From positions 316,017-380,016 of the forward strand of contig NZ_JANUBZ010000002.1 in the NCBI RefSeq assembly GCF_024808665.1: DNA of 64,000 bases, in the 5' to 3' direction. How positions within the stretch are numbered: the first letter of the stretch is position 1; the number at the start of each line of letters is the position of its first letter. Made by a program: the position numbers and the translations under genes. The DNA is from Mucilaginibacter empetricola. Lineage in GTDB: Bacteria > Bacteroidota > Bacteroidia > Sphingobacteriales > Sphingobacteriaceae. Under the pieces are notes generated by a model. It saw nothing but the letters and a program-made list of their open reading frames with translations, had not been told where the DNA came from and ran no database searches. Shown piece by piece: positions 6,123 through 15,250 of the stretch.

Positions 6123-7586
6123 ATGGAACAAAATTTGTTTGTTTACAATACTTTAACACGCAAAAAAGAAAAATTTGAACCGCTTAACCCGCCTCATGTG
6201 GGCATGTACGTTTGCGGTCCTACGGTTTACAGCGATGTTCACCTGGGTAATTGTCGTACTTATATTTCGTTTGATTTAATTTTCAGATACCTTACCCATT
6301 TGGGTTATAAGGTAAGATATGTACGTAATATTACCGATGCCGGGCACCTGGAAGGCGATGGCGGTGATGAAGGCGAAGACAAAATAACAAAAAAAGCAAA
6401 AATAGCGCAGCTGGAACCCATGGAGATTGTACAGAAGTACACCGTTGGTTTTCATGATATAATGCAGATATTTAATATTCTGCCGCCTAGTATTGAACCT
6501 ACCGCAACAGGCCATATTATTGAACAGATTGAGCTGGTAAAAGAGATTTTGAAAAAAGGCTATGCCTATGAGGTAGATGGTTCTGTTTATTTTGATGTTG
6601 AAAAATACAACAACACACAGGATTACGGGATACTAAATGGTCGTAACCTGGAAGATTTACTTAATAATACGCGCACCCTTGGCGGTCAGCAGGAAAAACA
6701 CGGCAAGCTTGATTTTGCCCTGTGGATAAAAGCAAAACCCGAGCATTTAATGAAATGGCCTTCGCCATGGGGTGTTGGTTTTCCGGGATGGCATTTAGAA
6801 TGTTCCGCAATGAGCAATAAATACCTGGGCGAGCAATTTGATATTCATGGAGGCGGAATTGATCTGGTGCCTACACACCATACCAATGAGATTGCTCAAA
6901 ACGTGGCGGCTTGTGGCAAAAATCCGGCAACTTACTGGGTACATACCAATATGCTTACGGTTAACGGGCAAAAAATGTCAAAATCGTTAGGTAATAGCTT
7001 TTTGCCACATGAGCTTTTTACTGGCGATCACTCTATTTTAAATAAAGGCTATAGCCCTATGACGGTGCGCTTCTTTATGTTGCAAGCTAACTACCGCAGC
7101 ACGCTCGATTTTGGGAATGATGCCATGGAAGCTTCAGAAAAAGGCTTTAAACGCTTGATGAATTCTTTTGCCCTGATAGATAGTTTAAAACCATCGGCCG
7201 AAAATGGTGTTGAGATTCAGCCACTGCTGAATAATTGCTATGCGGCAATGAACGATGATTTTAATAGCCCGGTTTTAATAGCCGAGCTTTTTGAGGCTTC
7301 ACGCATTGTTAATTCGGTTTATGATGGTAAATTGAAAATTAATAAGGAAAACCTGGAGTTGTTGAAATTTTTGATGAATACCTTTATCACTGATGTATTG
7401 GGTTTAAAAAATGAACAGTCGGGAAATGAAGACCTGCCTAAAATATTAAACCTTATTGTTACGTTAAGGAATGAAGCTAAAATAAATCACGATTACGCAA
7501 CTTCTGATAAAATAAGAAACGGGTTACAGCAAATAGGTTTTCAGTTAAATGATAGTAAAGAAGGTACAAACTGGAGCAAAATTTAA
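6123..7586 (+). CDS. cysS: Cysteinyl-tRNA synthetase
   Basis: This class I aminoacyl-tRNA synthetase charges tRNA-Cys with cysteine in the cytoplasm. The 487 residues match the usual length. Visible signatures are the zinc-binding start YVCGPTVY (Cys31), the HIGH-type motif HLGN (residues 40-43), the zinc/active-site region GWHLECSAMS and GGGIDLVPTHHTNE, and the KMSKS loop (284-288) in NGQKMSKSLGN. The C-terminal helical anticodon-binding region (about 350-487) ends in LNDSKEGTNWSKI, typical of CysS. Upstream, TAAGTTTG sits five bases before the ATG, so the mRNA is probably leaderless. The gene is separated from the oxygenase gene by a palindromic repeat and appears to be monocistronic. The assignment is firm. 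Confidence 0.97.
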   Translation: MEQNLFVYNTLTRKKEKFEPLNPPHVGMYVCGPTVYSDVHLGNCRTYISFDLIFRYLTHLGYKVRYVRNITDAGHLEGDGGDEGEDKITKKAKIAQLEPMEIVQKYTVGFHDIMQIFNILPPSIEPTATGHIIEQIELVKEILKKGYAYEVDGSVYFDVEKYNNTQDYGILNGRNLEDLLNNTRTLGGQQEKHGKLDFALWIKAKPEHLMKWPSPWGVGFPGWHLECSAMSNKYLGEQFDIHGGGIDLVPTHHTNEIAQNVAACGKNPATYWVHTNMLTVNGQKMSKSLGNSFLPHELFTGDHSILNKGYSPMTVRFFMLQANYRSTLDFGNDAMEASEKGFKRLMNSFALIDSLKPSAENGVEIQPLLNNCYAAMNDDFNSPVLIAELFEASRIVNSVYDGKLKINKENLELLKFLMNTFITDVLGLKNEQSGNEDLPKILNLIVTLRNEAKINHDYATSDKIRNGLQQIGFQLNDSKEGTNWSKI

Positions 7587-7745
7587 TTGTTATAATTACC
7601 TGCTGATATTATTTATCAAAAAAATATATTAGTATTAATAAATTGATGCACATCCAAATAAAATAATGAAACCAATATTGAGCCGCCGCTCAAAAATTAA
7701 AACGGCTTATAATAGCTTCATTATCTAAAAAAATAAATCACTCTA

Positions 7746-8615
7746 ATGAAAAAGTTACTCCTGGCAACCATTCTATTAATTGGAATAAGTAAAATAGTTC
7801 TGGCACAAACGGGCCCTGCCGATGTAAACACGGTGGTTGATGCCGAAAAGAATTTTAACAAACAAGTAGAACGTAAAGGAATAAAAGGCGGCTTTTTAAC
7901 TGTTGCCGACCCAGTGGGGATAGTATTTAAACCGAATGTGGTTAACATAACCGATTTTTATAACAGCATTGACAAACAGGCTGGTACTTTAATATCAACA
8001 CCTGATTTTGCACGTATAGCAGTAAACGGAGATTTGGGTTTTACAGCAGGTCCTTACGTTTATCAAAACGGAAACGATGACTCTGACAAGGTTTTTGGGG
8101 ATTATGTTTCTATATGGCGTGCTGATAACGACGGCAAATTTAAATTGCTGATCAACTTAGGCATACAGCACCCTGAAGCTGAACAAGCTGCACCAATTGA
8201 TTTTAAAAATTCCGATTTGAAAGAACGGGTTGCTTTAAGCAAAGATCCGTTTGGTGGAAAAAAAATTATTATGGCAACTGATAATTTGTTTAATCACTCT
8301 TTAACCCTTTCAACCCTGGCAGCTTATAAAGAATTTTTAAGTGTCGAAGGACGATATTATTTCCCGGGCTTTGAGCCGGTTATTGGTCAGGATAAAATAA
8401 TGAAGTTTATCGATAACGAGGCTATTACTATTACCGCAACTACTACTGATGCTGGTAGGTCAAGCAGTAATGATCTGGCTTATTCATATGGTAAAGCTCG
8501 TATCAAAAAAGGTGATATTGTAAGCGATTATAATTATGTGCGTATTTGGGAAATAGATGCTACTCATAAATGGAATATTTTGCTGGAAGTTTTCTCATCT
8601 GTGGAAAACGAGTAA
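7746..8615 (+). CDS. Secreted protein with two NTF2/SnoaL-like repeats (DUF4440-like)
   Basis: The 289-residue product has a clean signal peptide (MKKLLLATILLIGISKIVLAQ), so it is exported. The mature part seems to contain two related halves, each beginning with a long helix (VVDAEKNFNKQVERKGIKGGF and LAAYKEFLSVEGRYYFPGF) and ending in a strand such as DYVSIWRADNDGKFKLLINL or NYVRIWEIDATHKWNILLEV. This fits tandem NTF2-like (DUF4440) domains, a common secreted arrangement in Bacteroidota, with a pocket for an unknown ligand. The family call is by pattern only and no catalytic residue is claimed. A perfect intrinsic terminator follows at 8633-8671, so the gene is transcribed alone. Confidence 0.72.
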   Translation: MKKLLLATILLIGISKIVLAQTGPADVNTVVDAEKNFNKQVERKGIKGGFLTVADPVGIVFKPNVVNITDFYNSIDKQAGTLISTPDFARIAVNGDLGFTAGPYVYQNGNDDSDKVFGDYVSIWRADNDGKFKLLINLGIQHPEAEQAAPIDFKNSDLKERVALSKDPFGGKKIIMATDNLFNHSLTLSTLAAYKEFLSVEGRYYFPGFEPVIGQDKIMKFIDNEAITITATTTDAGRSSSNDLAYSYGKARIKKGDIVSDYNYVRIWEIDATHKWNILLEVFSSVENE

Positions 8616-8632
8616 TCAACATAGAGCCAATA

Positions 8633-8671
8633 AAAAAATCCGCTTGGGCCAAAAACCCGAGCGGATTTTTT
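8633..8671 (+). terminator. Intrinsic terminator of the secreted NTF2-like gene
   Basis: Stem AAAAAATCCGCTTGGG / CCCGAGCGGATTTTTT with one G-T pair and a short A-rich loop, ending in a T-run, 18 bases after the stop codon. Confidence 0.85.
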
Positions 8672-8893
8672 GTTTTATACGAGTTCCTATTGTGCTATTA
8701 ATTTTCAACAGCCTATTAATGTAGTACTTGTGGAATTGTGCATTTAGAGCATCTGTAGCCATTATATGGAGAGTGAATACGATAGAAATGCATTTTAAAT
8801 TAATTGAATGTTAATAAGTTAATAAGTATTCACAGTTTTCGGGAAACCCTGGTAAAGGTTCGCCGTAAAAGATCACCAAAAACAATAAATAAT

Positions 8894-9070
8894 ATGGCTG
8901 ATCTGAATAAGTTTATTAGAACAAAAGACAAGCTTACAGAAACACTAAAAAATTTAATGCACATAAATACCCAAGACGAAAGAACTGATATGTACATCAG
9001 CCACCTTCAAAAGTCAATCAATATTATTGACGATAAGATTGCTGAGTTTATGAAAAAAGAGCTCGTTTAA
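8894..9070 (+). CDS. Small helical protein of unknown function
   Basis: From the ATG at 8894 the product is 58 residues and entirely helical and charged (MADLNKFIRTKDKLTE..., ending DDKIAEFMKKELV), suggesting a small coiled-coil or helical-hairpin protein. The frame stays open upstream to a TTG at 8804, adding a basic segment (VKVRRKRSPKT), but the ATG start is preferred because MADLNKF looks like a normal N-terminus. An intrinsic terminator at 9088-9118 follows 17 bases after the stop, which supports a real transcription unit. No family is recognised. It could be a small regulatory or DNA-associated protein, but nothing in the sequence proves this. Confidence 0.6.
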   Translation: MADLNKFIRTKDKLTETLKNLMHINTQDERTDMYISHLQKSINIIDDKIAEFMKKELV

Positions 9071-9087
9071 GTTAAAAGACTAACAAT

Positions 9088-9118
9088 TAAAATCCGGAAA
9101 TTATCTTCCGGATTTTTT
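9088..9118 (+). terminator. Intrinsic terminator
   Basis: Stem AAAATCCGGAA / TTCCGGATTTT around ATTATC, ending in a six-T run, immediately after the small gene at 8894-9070. Confidence 0.85.
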
Positions 9119-9129
9119 GTTTCTACTAA

Positions 9130-9235
9130 TATAATAAAATCCTAACTTCTGCCTACACCTCATCTACTATCTAATTTCCCACCTAACCTCTAATCACCAG
9201 CCTCCAACCTCTACCATCAATCCCAATTGTTAAAT
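9130..9235. repeat. Pyrimidine-rich degenerate word repeat
   Basis: The stretch is built from variants of CCTAACCTCTAATCACC and CCTCCAACCTCTACC. The same words appear at 6066-6095 and 26152-26178. Only one arm is present here, so it does not fold back on itself. Confidence 0.45.
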
Positions 9236-9343
9236 CCCTCCATTTTTTAGTTAAAGTTTGTTAACAGGTGTTAAATGCTGATGTGATGTAAAAAATTACA
9301 TTGAAATTGGTTGTTATGATCTGAAAATCAATCAACCAAATAC

Positions 9344-12300
9344 ATGAATAAACTTTACATCGATACTACCATGTCATACAAAAAAATAAACAATGCAGCG
9401 GGCTGGCTTTGCTTCGCTATTGCAACCATTACCTATATTTTAACTTTAGAGCCTTCCGTGAGTTTTTGGGACTGCGGCGAATTTATATCCTGTGCATACC
9501 GCTTGCAGGTGTCGCACCAGCCGGGATATCCACTTTTTGCCATGTTGGGCAAAGCATTCTCTTTACTATCGATGGGGGATCACACCAAAGTAGCCTATTT
9601 TACCAACATGATGTCGGCTATTGCCAGTGGTGCAACCATAATGTTCCTGTTTTGGACAATTACCGCTTTGGCTAAAAAACTGGTATTAAAAGATAAAAAT
9701 GACTCTGCTGACAACAATCAGCTCACAATGGTTATTGGTGCAGGGCTGGTGGGTGCGCTGGCCTTCACCTTTACCGATACCTTTTGGTTTTCGGCGGTAG
9801 AAACTATTGTGTTTGCGCTATCGTCATTATGTACCGCTATTGTTTTTTGGTCGATATTAAAATGGGAGGCTCATGCCGATGAGCCGGGTGCTGATAAGTG
9901 GATTGTTTTGATAGCCTATATGATTGGCCTTTCGATAGGTATCCATTTACTTAATTTGCTTACTATCCCCGCCATTGCAATGGTTTATTATTTCCGCAGA
10001 AATAAAAATATTGGCCTTAAGGGCGGTATTATCACCTTTTTACTCAGTATTCTAATTTTAGGACTGGTACAGTTTGGCATAAGGGGCTATACTATTTACT
10101 TTGCTGCCTGGTTTGATTTTTTCTTTGTGAATTCGCTTGGCCTCGGCTTCGGCAGCGGCGCAATGGCATTTTTAATTTTGCTTGCAGGCATGCTTACAGG
10201 CGGAATATGGTATAGCATCCGTAATAAAAAACCTGTTTTAAACCTGGCGTTGGTGTGTGTTGCCTTTATTTATTTAGGTTACGGCTCCTTTATTTATATT
10301 CCTATCCGTGCAGTAGCTAATACTGATCTCAATAATTCGCATCCCGATAATGCATTTACCCTGTATGGTTACCTGAACCGGATACAATATGGCGATACAC
10401 CTTTGCTATCGGGGCCTTATTACGATGCTAAAATAATCGACGAAAAAGAGAGCAGCAATATTTACCGCAAAGGCGAATCCCGCTATGAAAATGCCGGTAA
10501 AAAGGTGGATTACGTGTATGATCACAATACTTTTCTACCGCGTATGTGGAGTACGGAATCCGATCCCTATTACGCCCAAAATGTTCAGTTTTATAAGCAA
10601 TGGCTACAAATTGCCGACGGGCAGGCACCCACGTTTTCTGATAATCTGAAATGGTTGTTCAGCTGGCAGATTTATCAAATGTATGGCCGCTACTTTTTGT
10701 GGAACTTTGTTGGCCGCTATAACGAAATGGATGGACAGCAAAGCACCACCGATGTTAACGGCAATTGGACAAGCGGCATTTTTGACAGTGGTAAACATCT
10801 GCCTAAATCTGTAGTAAACGGTACTAACTATGCTCCGCTGTATGCCTTGCCGCTCGTGCTGGGGCTATTAGGCGCATTTTATCACTTTAAACGGAGAAAA
10901 CGAGACGCACTAATCATTACCCTGCTTTTCTTTTTTACAGGGATAGCCATCGTTTTATATGTTAATCAAAATGCTGTACAGCCTCGCGAACGCGATTACT
11001 CATACGTGGGTTCATTTTATGCCTTTGCTATTTGGATAGGATTAGGCGCATTGGCCCTGGCCGAGATTGTCCGCATCAAACTGAACGCCCGGGTTGCTGC
11101 TATAGGCTCATTTGCCTTATGCATGATAGCTGTACCGGTGTTACTCGCCTGCAAAGAATGGAGAGGGCATGACCGCTCTACCAAACTTACGCCGCATGAT
11201 ATGGCTTACAACTACCTGATATCATGCCCTAAAAATGCTATCCTGTTTACTTATGGCGATAATGACACTTATTCATTATGGTATGACCAGGAGGTGGAAG
11301 GTATCAGGCCCGATGTACGGATAGTTTGCCTAAGCTTGTTTAGCGGCGACTGGTATATCCATCAGATGCAGGGGAAAATGAATGCCTCGGCACCATTGCC
11401 TATAACTATGCCTTTTGATAAGTATAAAGAGGGCGTACGTGATGTGTTGTATTTTAATGATGAAAAAATTCCTGGGTCGGTCGAGGCTAAGGACGTATTT
11501 GATTTCCTGACATCGGACGATGCCCGTACCAAGGTAGAATATCAGAATGGCGAAAGACTTAATTTTTTACCAACCAAAAATTTAAAATTAACGGTTAATG
11601 CCAATGAAGTAGTGAAAAATGGTGTGATTACCTCTGACCAAAAAAGCAAGCTTGCCGATACCATGCAATGGAAGTACCCATCAAATTATGTTACCAAGGA
11701 TAATTTGGCTATGCTGGATATTGTGGCACATAACGACTGGAAAAGGCCGATATGCTTTACTTCAACCATGAGTCCATCAAGCATGATGGGCCTGCAACCG
11801 TATTTGTACAAAGAAGGGTTTGTATATCACCTGATACCGTTTAAACAGGATACTGCTGCTGATAACAATCGTATAACTAAAACCAATTCGCTGGTGATGT
11901 ATAACAACGTGGTGAACAAGTTTAAGTTTGGTAATTATAAACATGCTAAGTTTTTGGATAATGTATCAACCACCCAATTTTACCTCAACATGGAAGTTAC
12001 TTTTAACGATTTGACTGAAGGTTTAATGAAAGATGGGCACCGCGATTTGGCGCTGAGGGCTATCCACAAGTTCGACGAACAAATGCCCGATATTAATCCG
12101 GACATTGATACTGCGGCACAAAAATTCTTCCTGGCACAATCGGCTTATAAGTTGAACGATAAAGAGCTGGGTACAAGGTATTTTAAAAGCGTGGACAATT
12201 TTATAACCGATCAACTGGATTACAATTACAGTCAGTTGCAAAATGACAAGGCATTGGTTGACGCTCGTACGGTGCAAATTGGGATGCAATTATTAGGCAG

Positions 12301-12403
12301 CATGGCCGATACTACTAAAAATAACCAGCAGGCCGCATTCAGTAAACAATTGCAAGCTCAATTAGGCGATTATGAGAATAAGTTTGCTGTGTTGCAGAGG
12401 TAG
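9344..12403 (+). CDS. DUF2723 family multipass membrane protein (putative GT117 glycosyltransferase)
   Basis: This is a very large 1019-residue protein. The N-terminal ~600 residues hold a dozen or so membrane helices, and the C-terminal ~400 are soluble and probably extracytoplasmic. The DUF2723 hallmark is the first loop, FWDCGEFISCAYRL (Asp43, Glu46) followed by HQPGYPLFAMLGK. Acidic residues in this loop are the expected catalytic site of GT-C transferases, and the family is related to TMEM260 O-mannosyltransferases and CAZy GT117. It likely moves a sugar from a lipid carrier onto exported protein or glycan. DUF2723 proteins are typical of Bacteroidota. The start may be the internal ATG of MSYKKINNA, nine residues in. 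Palindromic repeats fill the space downstream. Confidence 0.88.
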   Translation: MNKLYIDTTMSYKKINNAAGWLCFAIATITYILTLEPSVSFWDCGEFISCAYRLQVSHQPGYPLFAMLGKAFSLLSMGDHTKVAYFTNMMSAIASGATIMFLFWTITALAKKLVLKDKNDSADNNQLTMVIGAGLVGALAFTFTDTFWFSAVETIVFALSSLCTAIVFWSILKWEAHADEPGADKWIVLIAYMIGLSIGIHLLNLLTIPAIAMVYYFRRNKNIGLKGGIITFLLSILILGLVQFGIRGYTIYFAAWFDFFFVNSLGLGFGSGAMAFLILLAGMLTGGIWYSIRNKKPVLNLALVCVAFIYLGYGSFIYIPIRAVANTDLNNSHPDNAFTLYGYLNRIQYGDTPLLSGPYYDAKIIDEKESSNIYRKGESRYENAGKKVDYVYDHNTFLPRMWSTESDPYYAQNVQFYKQWLQIADGQAPTFSDNLKWLFSWQIYQMYGRYFLWNFVGRYNEMDGQQSTTDVNGNWTSGIFDSGKHLPKSVVNGTNYAPLYALPLVLGLLGAFYHFKRRKRDALIITLLFFFTGIAIVLYVNQNAVQPRERDYSYVGSFYAFAIWIGLGALALAEIVRIKLNARVAAIGSFALCMIAVPVLLACKEWRGHDRSTKLTPHDMAYNYLISCPKNAILFTYGDNDTYSLWYDQEVEGIRPDVRIVCLSLFSGDWYIHQMQGKMNASAPLPITMPFDKYKEGVRDVLYFNDEKIPGSVEAKDVFDFLTSDDARTKVEYQNGERLNFLPTKNLKLTVNANEVVKNGVITSDQKSKLADTMQWKYPSNYVTKDNLAMLDIVAHNDWKRPICFTSTMSPSSMMGLQPYLYKEGFVYHLIPFKQDTAADNNRITKTNSLVMYNNVVNKFKFGNYKHAKFLDNVSTTQFYLNMEVTFNDLTEGLMKDGHRDLALRAIHKFDEQMPDINPDIDTAAQKFFLAQSAYKLNDKELGTRYFKSVDNFITDQLDYNYSQLQNDKALVDARTVQIGMQLLGSMADTTKNNQQAAFSKQLQAQLGDYENKFAVLQR

Positions 12404-12421
12404 TTTTAATTAATATCTTTT

Positions 12422-12538
12422 CTTGCGCTCGTTTATAACGAGTGCTTAATATGGTTTTACGTTTGTAACGTACATTGATTAATTATGGGCGATGCAATCG
12501 CCCAGCCACGTTAAGCACTCGTTATAAACGAGCGCAAG
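12422..12538. repeat. 117-bp element with perfect 28-bp terminal inverted repeats
   Basis: The arms at 12422-12449 and 12511-12538 are perfect inverted copies, beginning CTTGCGCTCGTTTATAACGA and ending GTGCTTAA. The 61-bp centre contains a second hairpin, GGGCGAT-GCA-ATCGCCC (12487-12503). It has no coding capacity and looks like a small palindromic interspersed element or MITE. No other copy is in the window. Confidence 0.8.
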
Positions 12539-12570
12539 TCGTATAAAATATTGCTCGTTTTTGTGCTAAT

Positions 12571-12599
12571 ATAGCGATGGGTTTTAAACCCATCGCTAT
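12571..12599. repeat. Palindromic REP unit, intact copy
   Basis: Perfect 14-bp arms ATAGCGATGGGTTT / AAACCCATCGCTAT around a single T, followed by GGAAAAAGC. The same unit, split by a MITE-like insertion, occurs at 30692-30711 plus 30906-30925, also followed by GGAAAAAGC. A decayed copy is at 45934-45958. Confidence 0.8.
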
Positions 12600-12741
12600 G
12601 GAAAAAGCCGTGAGAGGTAAAAACAACTTCAAATCCCTTTTGTTATATTTAACCAATCCACTTCGTTACTAAGGGCCATATTTTTTAATGATAAGGCAAC
12701 TGGCACCTGAATGGCTACGTAAGTACTACAAATAAACATAT

Positions 12742-13797
12742 ATGCCATTTATAGCAGCAGTATCAAAAATTGACCTACCCCATAAAGCCAGCCAGCAGGA
12801 AGCCAAGAAACAAGCACAGGATATGTTTTCGGTTAATTTTCCCGAAGCAAGCCGCTTGATTTTTGCTTTTGATAACACCGAAATCATTACCCGCAATTTT
12901 TGCAAGCCGCTTAGTTACTATACAAAACCAAATACATTTGAAGAACGCAATAACGAATACATAGCCAATAGTCTACAATATTCAGTTGAGGCCATTGAGG
13001 ATTGTGTAAAAAAAGCCGGTATAAAAAAAGAAGATATCACCGATATTTTATTTGTATCAACCACCGGTTTGGCCACACCAAGTATGGATGCGCTGATCAT
13101 CAACAAAATGCGACTGAACCCACATATTAACCGGATACCAGTGTGGGGACTGGGATGCGGCGGGGGAGTATCGGGCACGGCCAAGGCGAACACCTTAGCC
13201 AAAGCTAATCCGGATGCTGTGGTGTTGCTGGTGGCTGTTGAGCTTTGCTCGTTAACGTTAATAAAAAGCGATTATAGTAAGAGTAATTTTATAGGATCGA
13301 GTTTGTTTTCGGATGGGATTGCGGCCGTTATTATTAAGGGCGATAATCATCAAAATAACACAGGCGTTAACTATGTTTCCGCCAGCAGTAAGCTTTATTA
13401 CGATTCGTTGGATGTTATGGGTTGGGATTTCCAGGACACCGGGTTCAAAGTACTGTTTTCGAAAGATATTCCAGCGTTTATTAACGAACATATAGCGCAT
13501 GATATTGATGTTTTTTTAAAGAAAAACAATCTTCAGCTAAGTGATATCAAGAATTTCATCTTCCATCCCGGAGGCAAAAAGGTTCTGGATGCATACAACA
13601 ATGCACTGGATGTTGATGGTGATTTTATGAAAAACACCCGCCAGGTAATGAACGGTTATGGCAATATGTCCAGCGCTACGGTATTATACGTACTGGAAAA
13701 ATTTATGACCGAAGGTTTTGAACCGGGCTATGGACTGATGCTGGCCATGGGCCCTGGCTTTTCGAGTGAAATGGTTTTATTGGAGATAAAAGGGTAA
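12742..13797 (+). CDS. Type III polyketide synthase
   Basis: This 351-residue homodimeric thiolase-fold enzyme resembles chalcone/stilbene and alkylpyrone synthases. The catalytic triad is visible: Cys139 in GLGCGGGVSG, His275 in FHPGGKK and Asn308 in GYGNMSSAT. The C-terminal AMGPGFSSEMVLLE matches the family GxGPG signature. Such enzymes extend an acyl-CoA starter with malonyl-CoA to make alkylpyrones or alkylresorcinols. The next gene, 25 bases downstream, encodes an ICMT-type methyltransferase, a pairing also known from the Bacillus BpsA/BpsB system that makes methylated alkylpyrones. Starter unit and product are unknown here. The gene follows a palindrome-rich spacer. The start is the ATG giving MPFIAAVSK, just before the first conserved helix. 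Confidence 0.93.
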   Translation: MPFIAAVSKIDLPHKASQQEAKKQAQDMFSVNFPEASRLIFAFDNTEIITRNFCKPLSYYTKPNTFEERNNEYIANSLQYSVEAIEDCVKKAGIKKEDITDILFVSTTGLATPSMDALIINKMRLNPHINRIPVWGLGCGGGVSGTAKANTLAKANPDAVVLLVAVELCSLTLIKSDYSKSNFIGSSLFSDGIAAVIIKGDNHQNNTGVNYVSASSKLYYDSLDVMGWDFQDTGFKVLFSKDIPAFINEHIAHDIDVFLKKNNLQLSDIKNFIFHPGGKKVLDAYNNALDVDGDFMKNTRQVMNGYGNMSSATVLYVLEKFMTEGFEPGYGLMLAMGPGFSSEMVLLEIKG

Positions 13798-13822
13798 TTT
13801 ATTTACAAACCTAAAACTGCAC

Positions 13823-14320
13823 ATGCATTTCTTCATCTTCATTATATTTTTTATAGCTCAACGCTTATCGGAATTATTCATCGCCCGCAGAAACGAAAAA
13901 TGGCTACTCTCACAAGGCGCTGTTCAATACGGCCAGGAACATTATCCGTTTATGATTGCGCTACATACGCTGTTTATTGTCTCTATTATAACAGAATATA
14001 TTTTACGCCAGCAACCGCCTATCAGTTGGATTTTCCTGGTGCTGTTTTTAGCGGTGCTGTCGTTTAAGTTTTGGGCTTTATTGTCTTTAGGCAAATATTG
14101 GAACACTAAAATATACCGAATCCCTGGCGTTTACCCTATTAAAAGAGGCCCGTATAAGTTTCTGAAACATCCCAACTATATGGAAGTAGTTTGCGAAATT
14201 GCTATTATCCCACTGGTTTTTCATCTATATTATACGGCTATTAGTTTTACTATTCTGAATGCGGCCATGCTCACCGTGCGGATAAGGGTTGAGAATAGGG
14301 TATGGGCGGTTAGTTCATAG
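13823..14320 (+). CDS. Isoprenylcysteine carboxyl methyltransferase (ICMT)-like membrane methyltransferase
   Basis: The product has 165 residues with about four or five membrane helices. The C-terminal signature RGPYKFLKHPNYMEVVCEI matches the SAM-binding segment of ICMT and phospholipid methyltransferase families (pattern GPYR-x-x-RHPxY, then a conserved Glu). It starts 25 bases after the type III polyketide synthase gene and is surely co-transcribed. By analogy with BpsB/SrsB-type partners, it probably O-methylates the pyrone or resorcinol made by that enzyme, at the membrane where such alkyl lipids would lie. Bacteria have no prenylated CaaX substrates to suggest another role. The pathway role is inferred from context. 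Confidence 0.85.
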   Translation: MHFFIFIIFFIAQRLSELFIARRNEKWLLSQGAVQYGQEHYPFMIALHTLFIVSIITEYILRQQPPISWIFLVLFLAVLSFKFWALLSLGKYWNTKIYRIPGVYPIKRGPYKFLKHPNYMEVVCEIAIIPLVFHLYYTAISFTILNAAMLTVRIRVENRVWAVSS

Positions 14321-14540
14321 CTTGTAGTTCGTGGATCATGGTTGTTAGTTCTTGCTGATGAGGCGCTGAAATAAGTTACCTATTGCAGATGCAACGGCAT
14401 TAAACTTACGAAGTTTTCAAAACTTCGTAAGTTTTTCAGCGACTCTTTACTGATGGATTGCTGAAAAAGGTTAGGTATGATTTCGACCTTACGAATACTA
14501 AAGGCCATGATTCACAGATAAAGTTCCTGCCATGAACCAT
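14318..14540. repeat. Inverted short-word spacer containing a perfect 33-base palindrome
   Basis: The spacer between convergent genes contains AAACTTACGAAGTTTT-C-AAAACTTCGTAAGTTT (14402-14434), a 16-bp perfect stem around one base. Outside it, degenerate words face each other: GTTCGTGGATCATGG (14329-14343) on the left and CCATGATTCAC plus CATGAACCATGAACC near 14507-14543 on the right. It may serve as a two-way terminator, although no clean T-run is present. Confidence 0.6.
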
Positions 14541-14554
14541 GAACCAACAAGAGG

Positions 14555-15238
14555 CTACTTACCCAATATCTCATCCACAATACCAAATTCCTTTGCTTCG
14601 GGCGCCGTCATCCAAAAATCGCGGTCGCATACGTCATGTACCCGTTGGTATTCCTGGTGACAGTGTTTTACATAAATTTCATAGAGTTCTTTTTTTATTT
14701 TGAGGATCTCCCTGGCAGTTATTTCAATGTCTGACGCCTGTCCCTGTACGCCGCCTAACGGCTGATGTAGCATAACTCTTGAATGATTCAAGGCCGCACG
14801 CTTGCCCGGTGCACCCGCACAAAGGATGATGGATGCGAAGGACGCTGCCATGCCGGTACAAATAGTGGCCACATCGGGCGAGATGAGCTGCATGGTATCA
14901 TAAATGCCAAATCCTGCATAAACGGAACCACCGGGGGAATTGATATAAATCTGAATGTCCTTTTTGGGGTCTGCGGATTGCAGAAATAGTAATTGCGCTT
15001 GTATAATATTAGCCACATGATCGTCGATAGCAGTGCCCAAAAAAATGATGCGGTCCATCATAAGCCTCGAAAAAACATCCAGCTGCGAAATGTTTAAGGG
15101 GCGCTCTTCTATAATATAGGGTGTCATTCCCATACGGAGGACGTTATTGGTTTGCCCAACAAATTGGTCGACAAAAGTTCCGGGCATACGAAGGTGGTTC
15201 ACAGCGTAGCTGCGAAATTCATTTGCATTAATGTTCAT
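14555..15238 (-). CDS. clpP: ATP-dependent Clp protease proteolytic subunit
   Basis: This serine peptidase (S14) forms the tetradecameric barrel that degrades proteins delivered by ClpX, ClpA or ClpC. The triad is intact: Ser133 (GMAASFAS), His158 (MLHQPLGG) and Asp207 (DRDFWMTAPEA). The spacings of 25 and 49 residues match E. coli ClpP. The processing pore segment IYINSPGGSVYAG is present. No clpX follows. Instead the gene is last in a leftward operon behind an ECF-type sigma factor gene and a small protein gene, 12 bases after the latter. It could therefore be a regulated second ClpP rather than the housekeeping copy. At 227 residues, a ~30-residue N-terminal extension is longer than the usual propeptide. 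Confidence 0.93.
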   Translation of the reverse strand: MNINANEFRSYAVNHLRMPGTFVDQFVGQTNNVLRMGMTPYIIEERPLNISQLDVFSRLMMDRIIFLGTAIDDHVANIIQAQLLFLQSADPKKDIQIYINSPGGSVYAGFGIYDTMQLISPDVATICTGMAASFASIILCAGAPGKRAALNHSRVMLHQPLGGVQGQASDIEITAREILKIKKELYEIYVKHCHQEYQRVHDVCDRDFWMTAPEAKEFGIVDEILGK

Positions 15239-15250
15239 AATATTAAGGGT

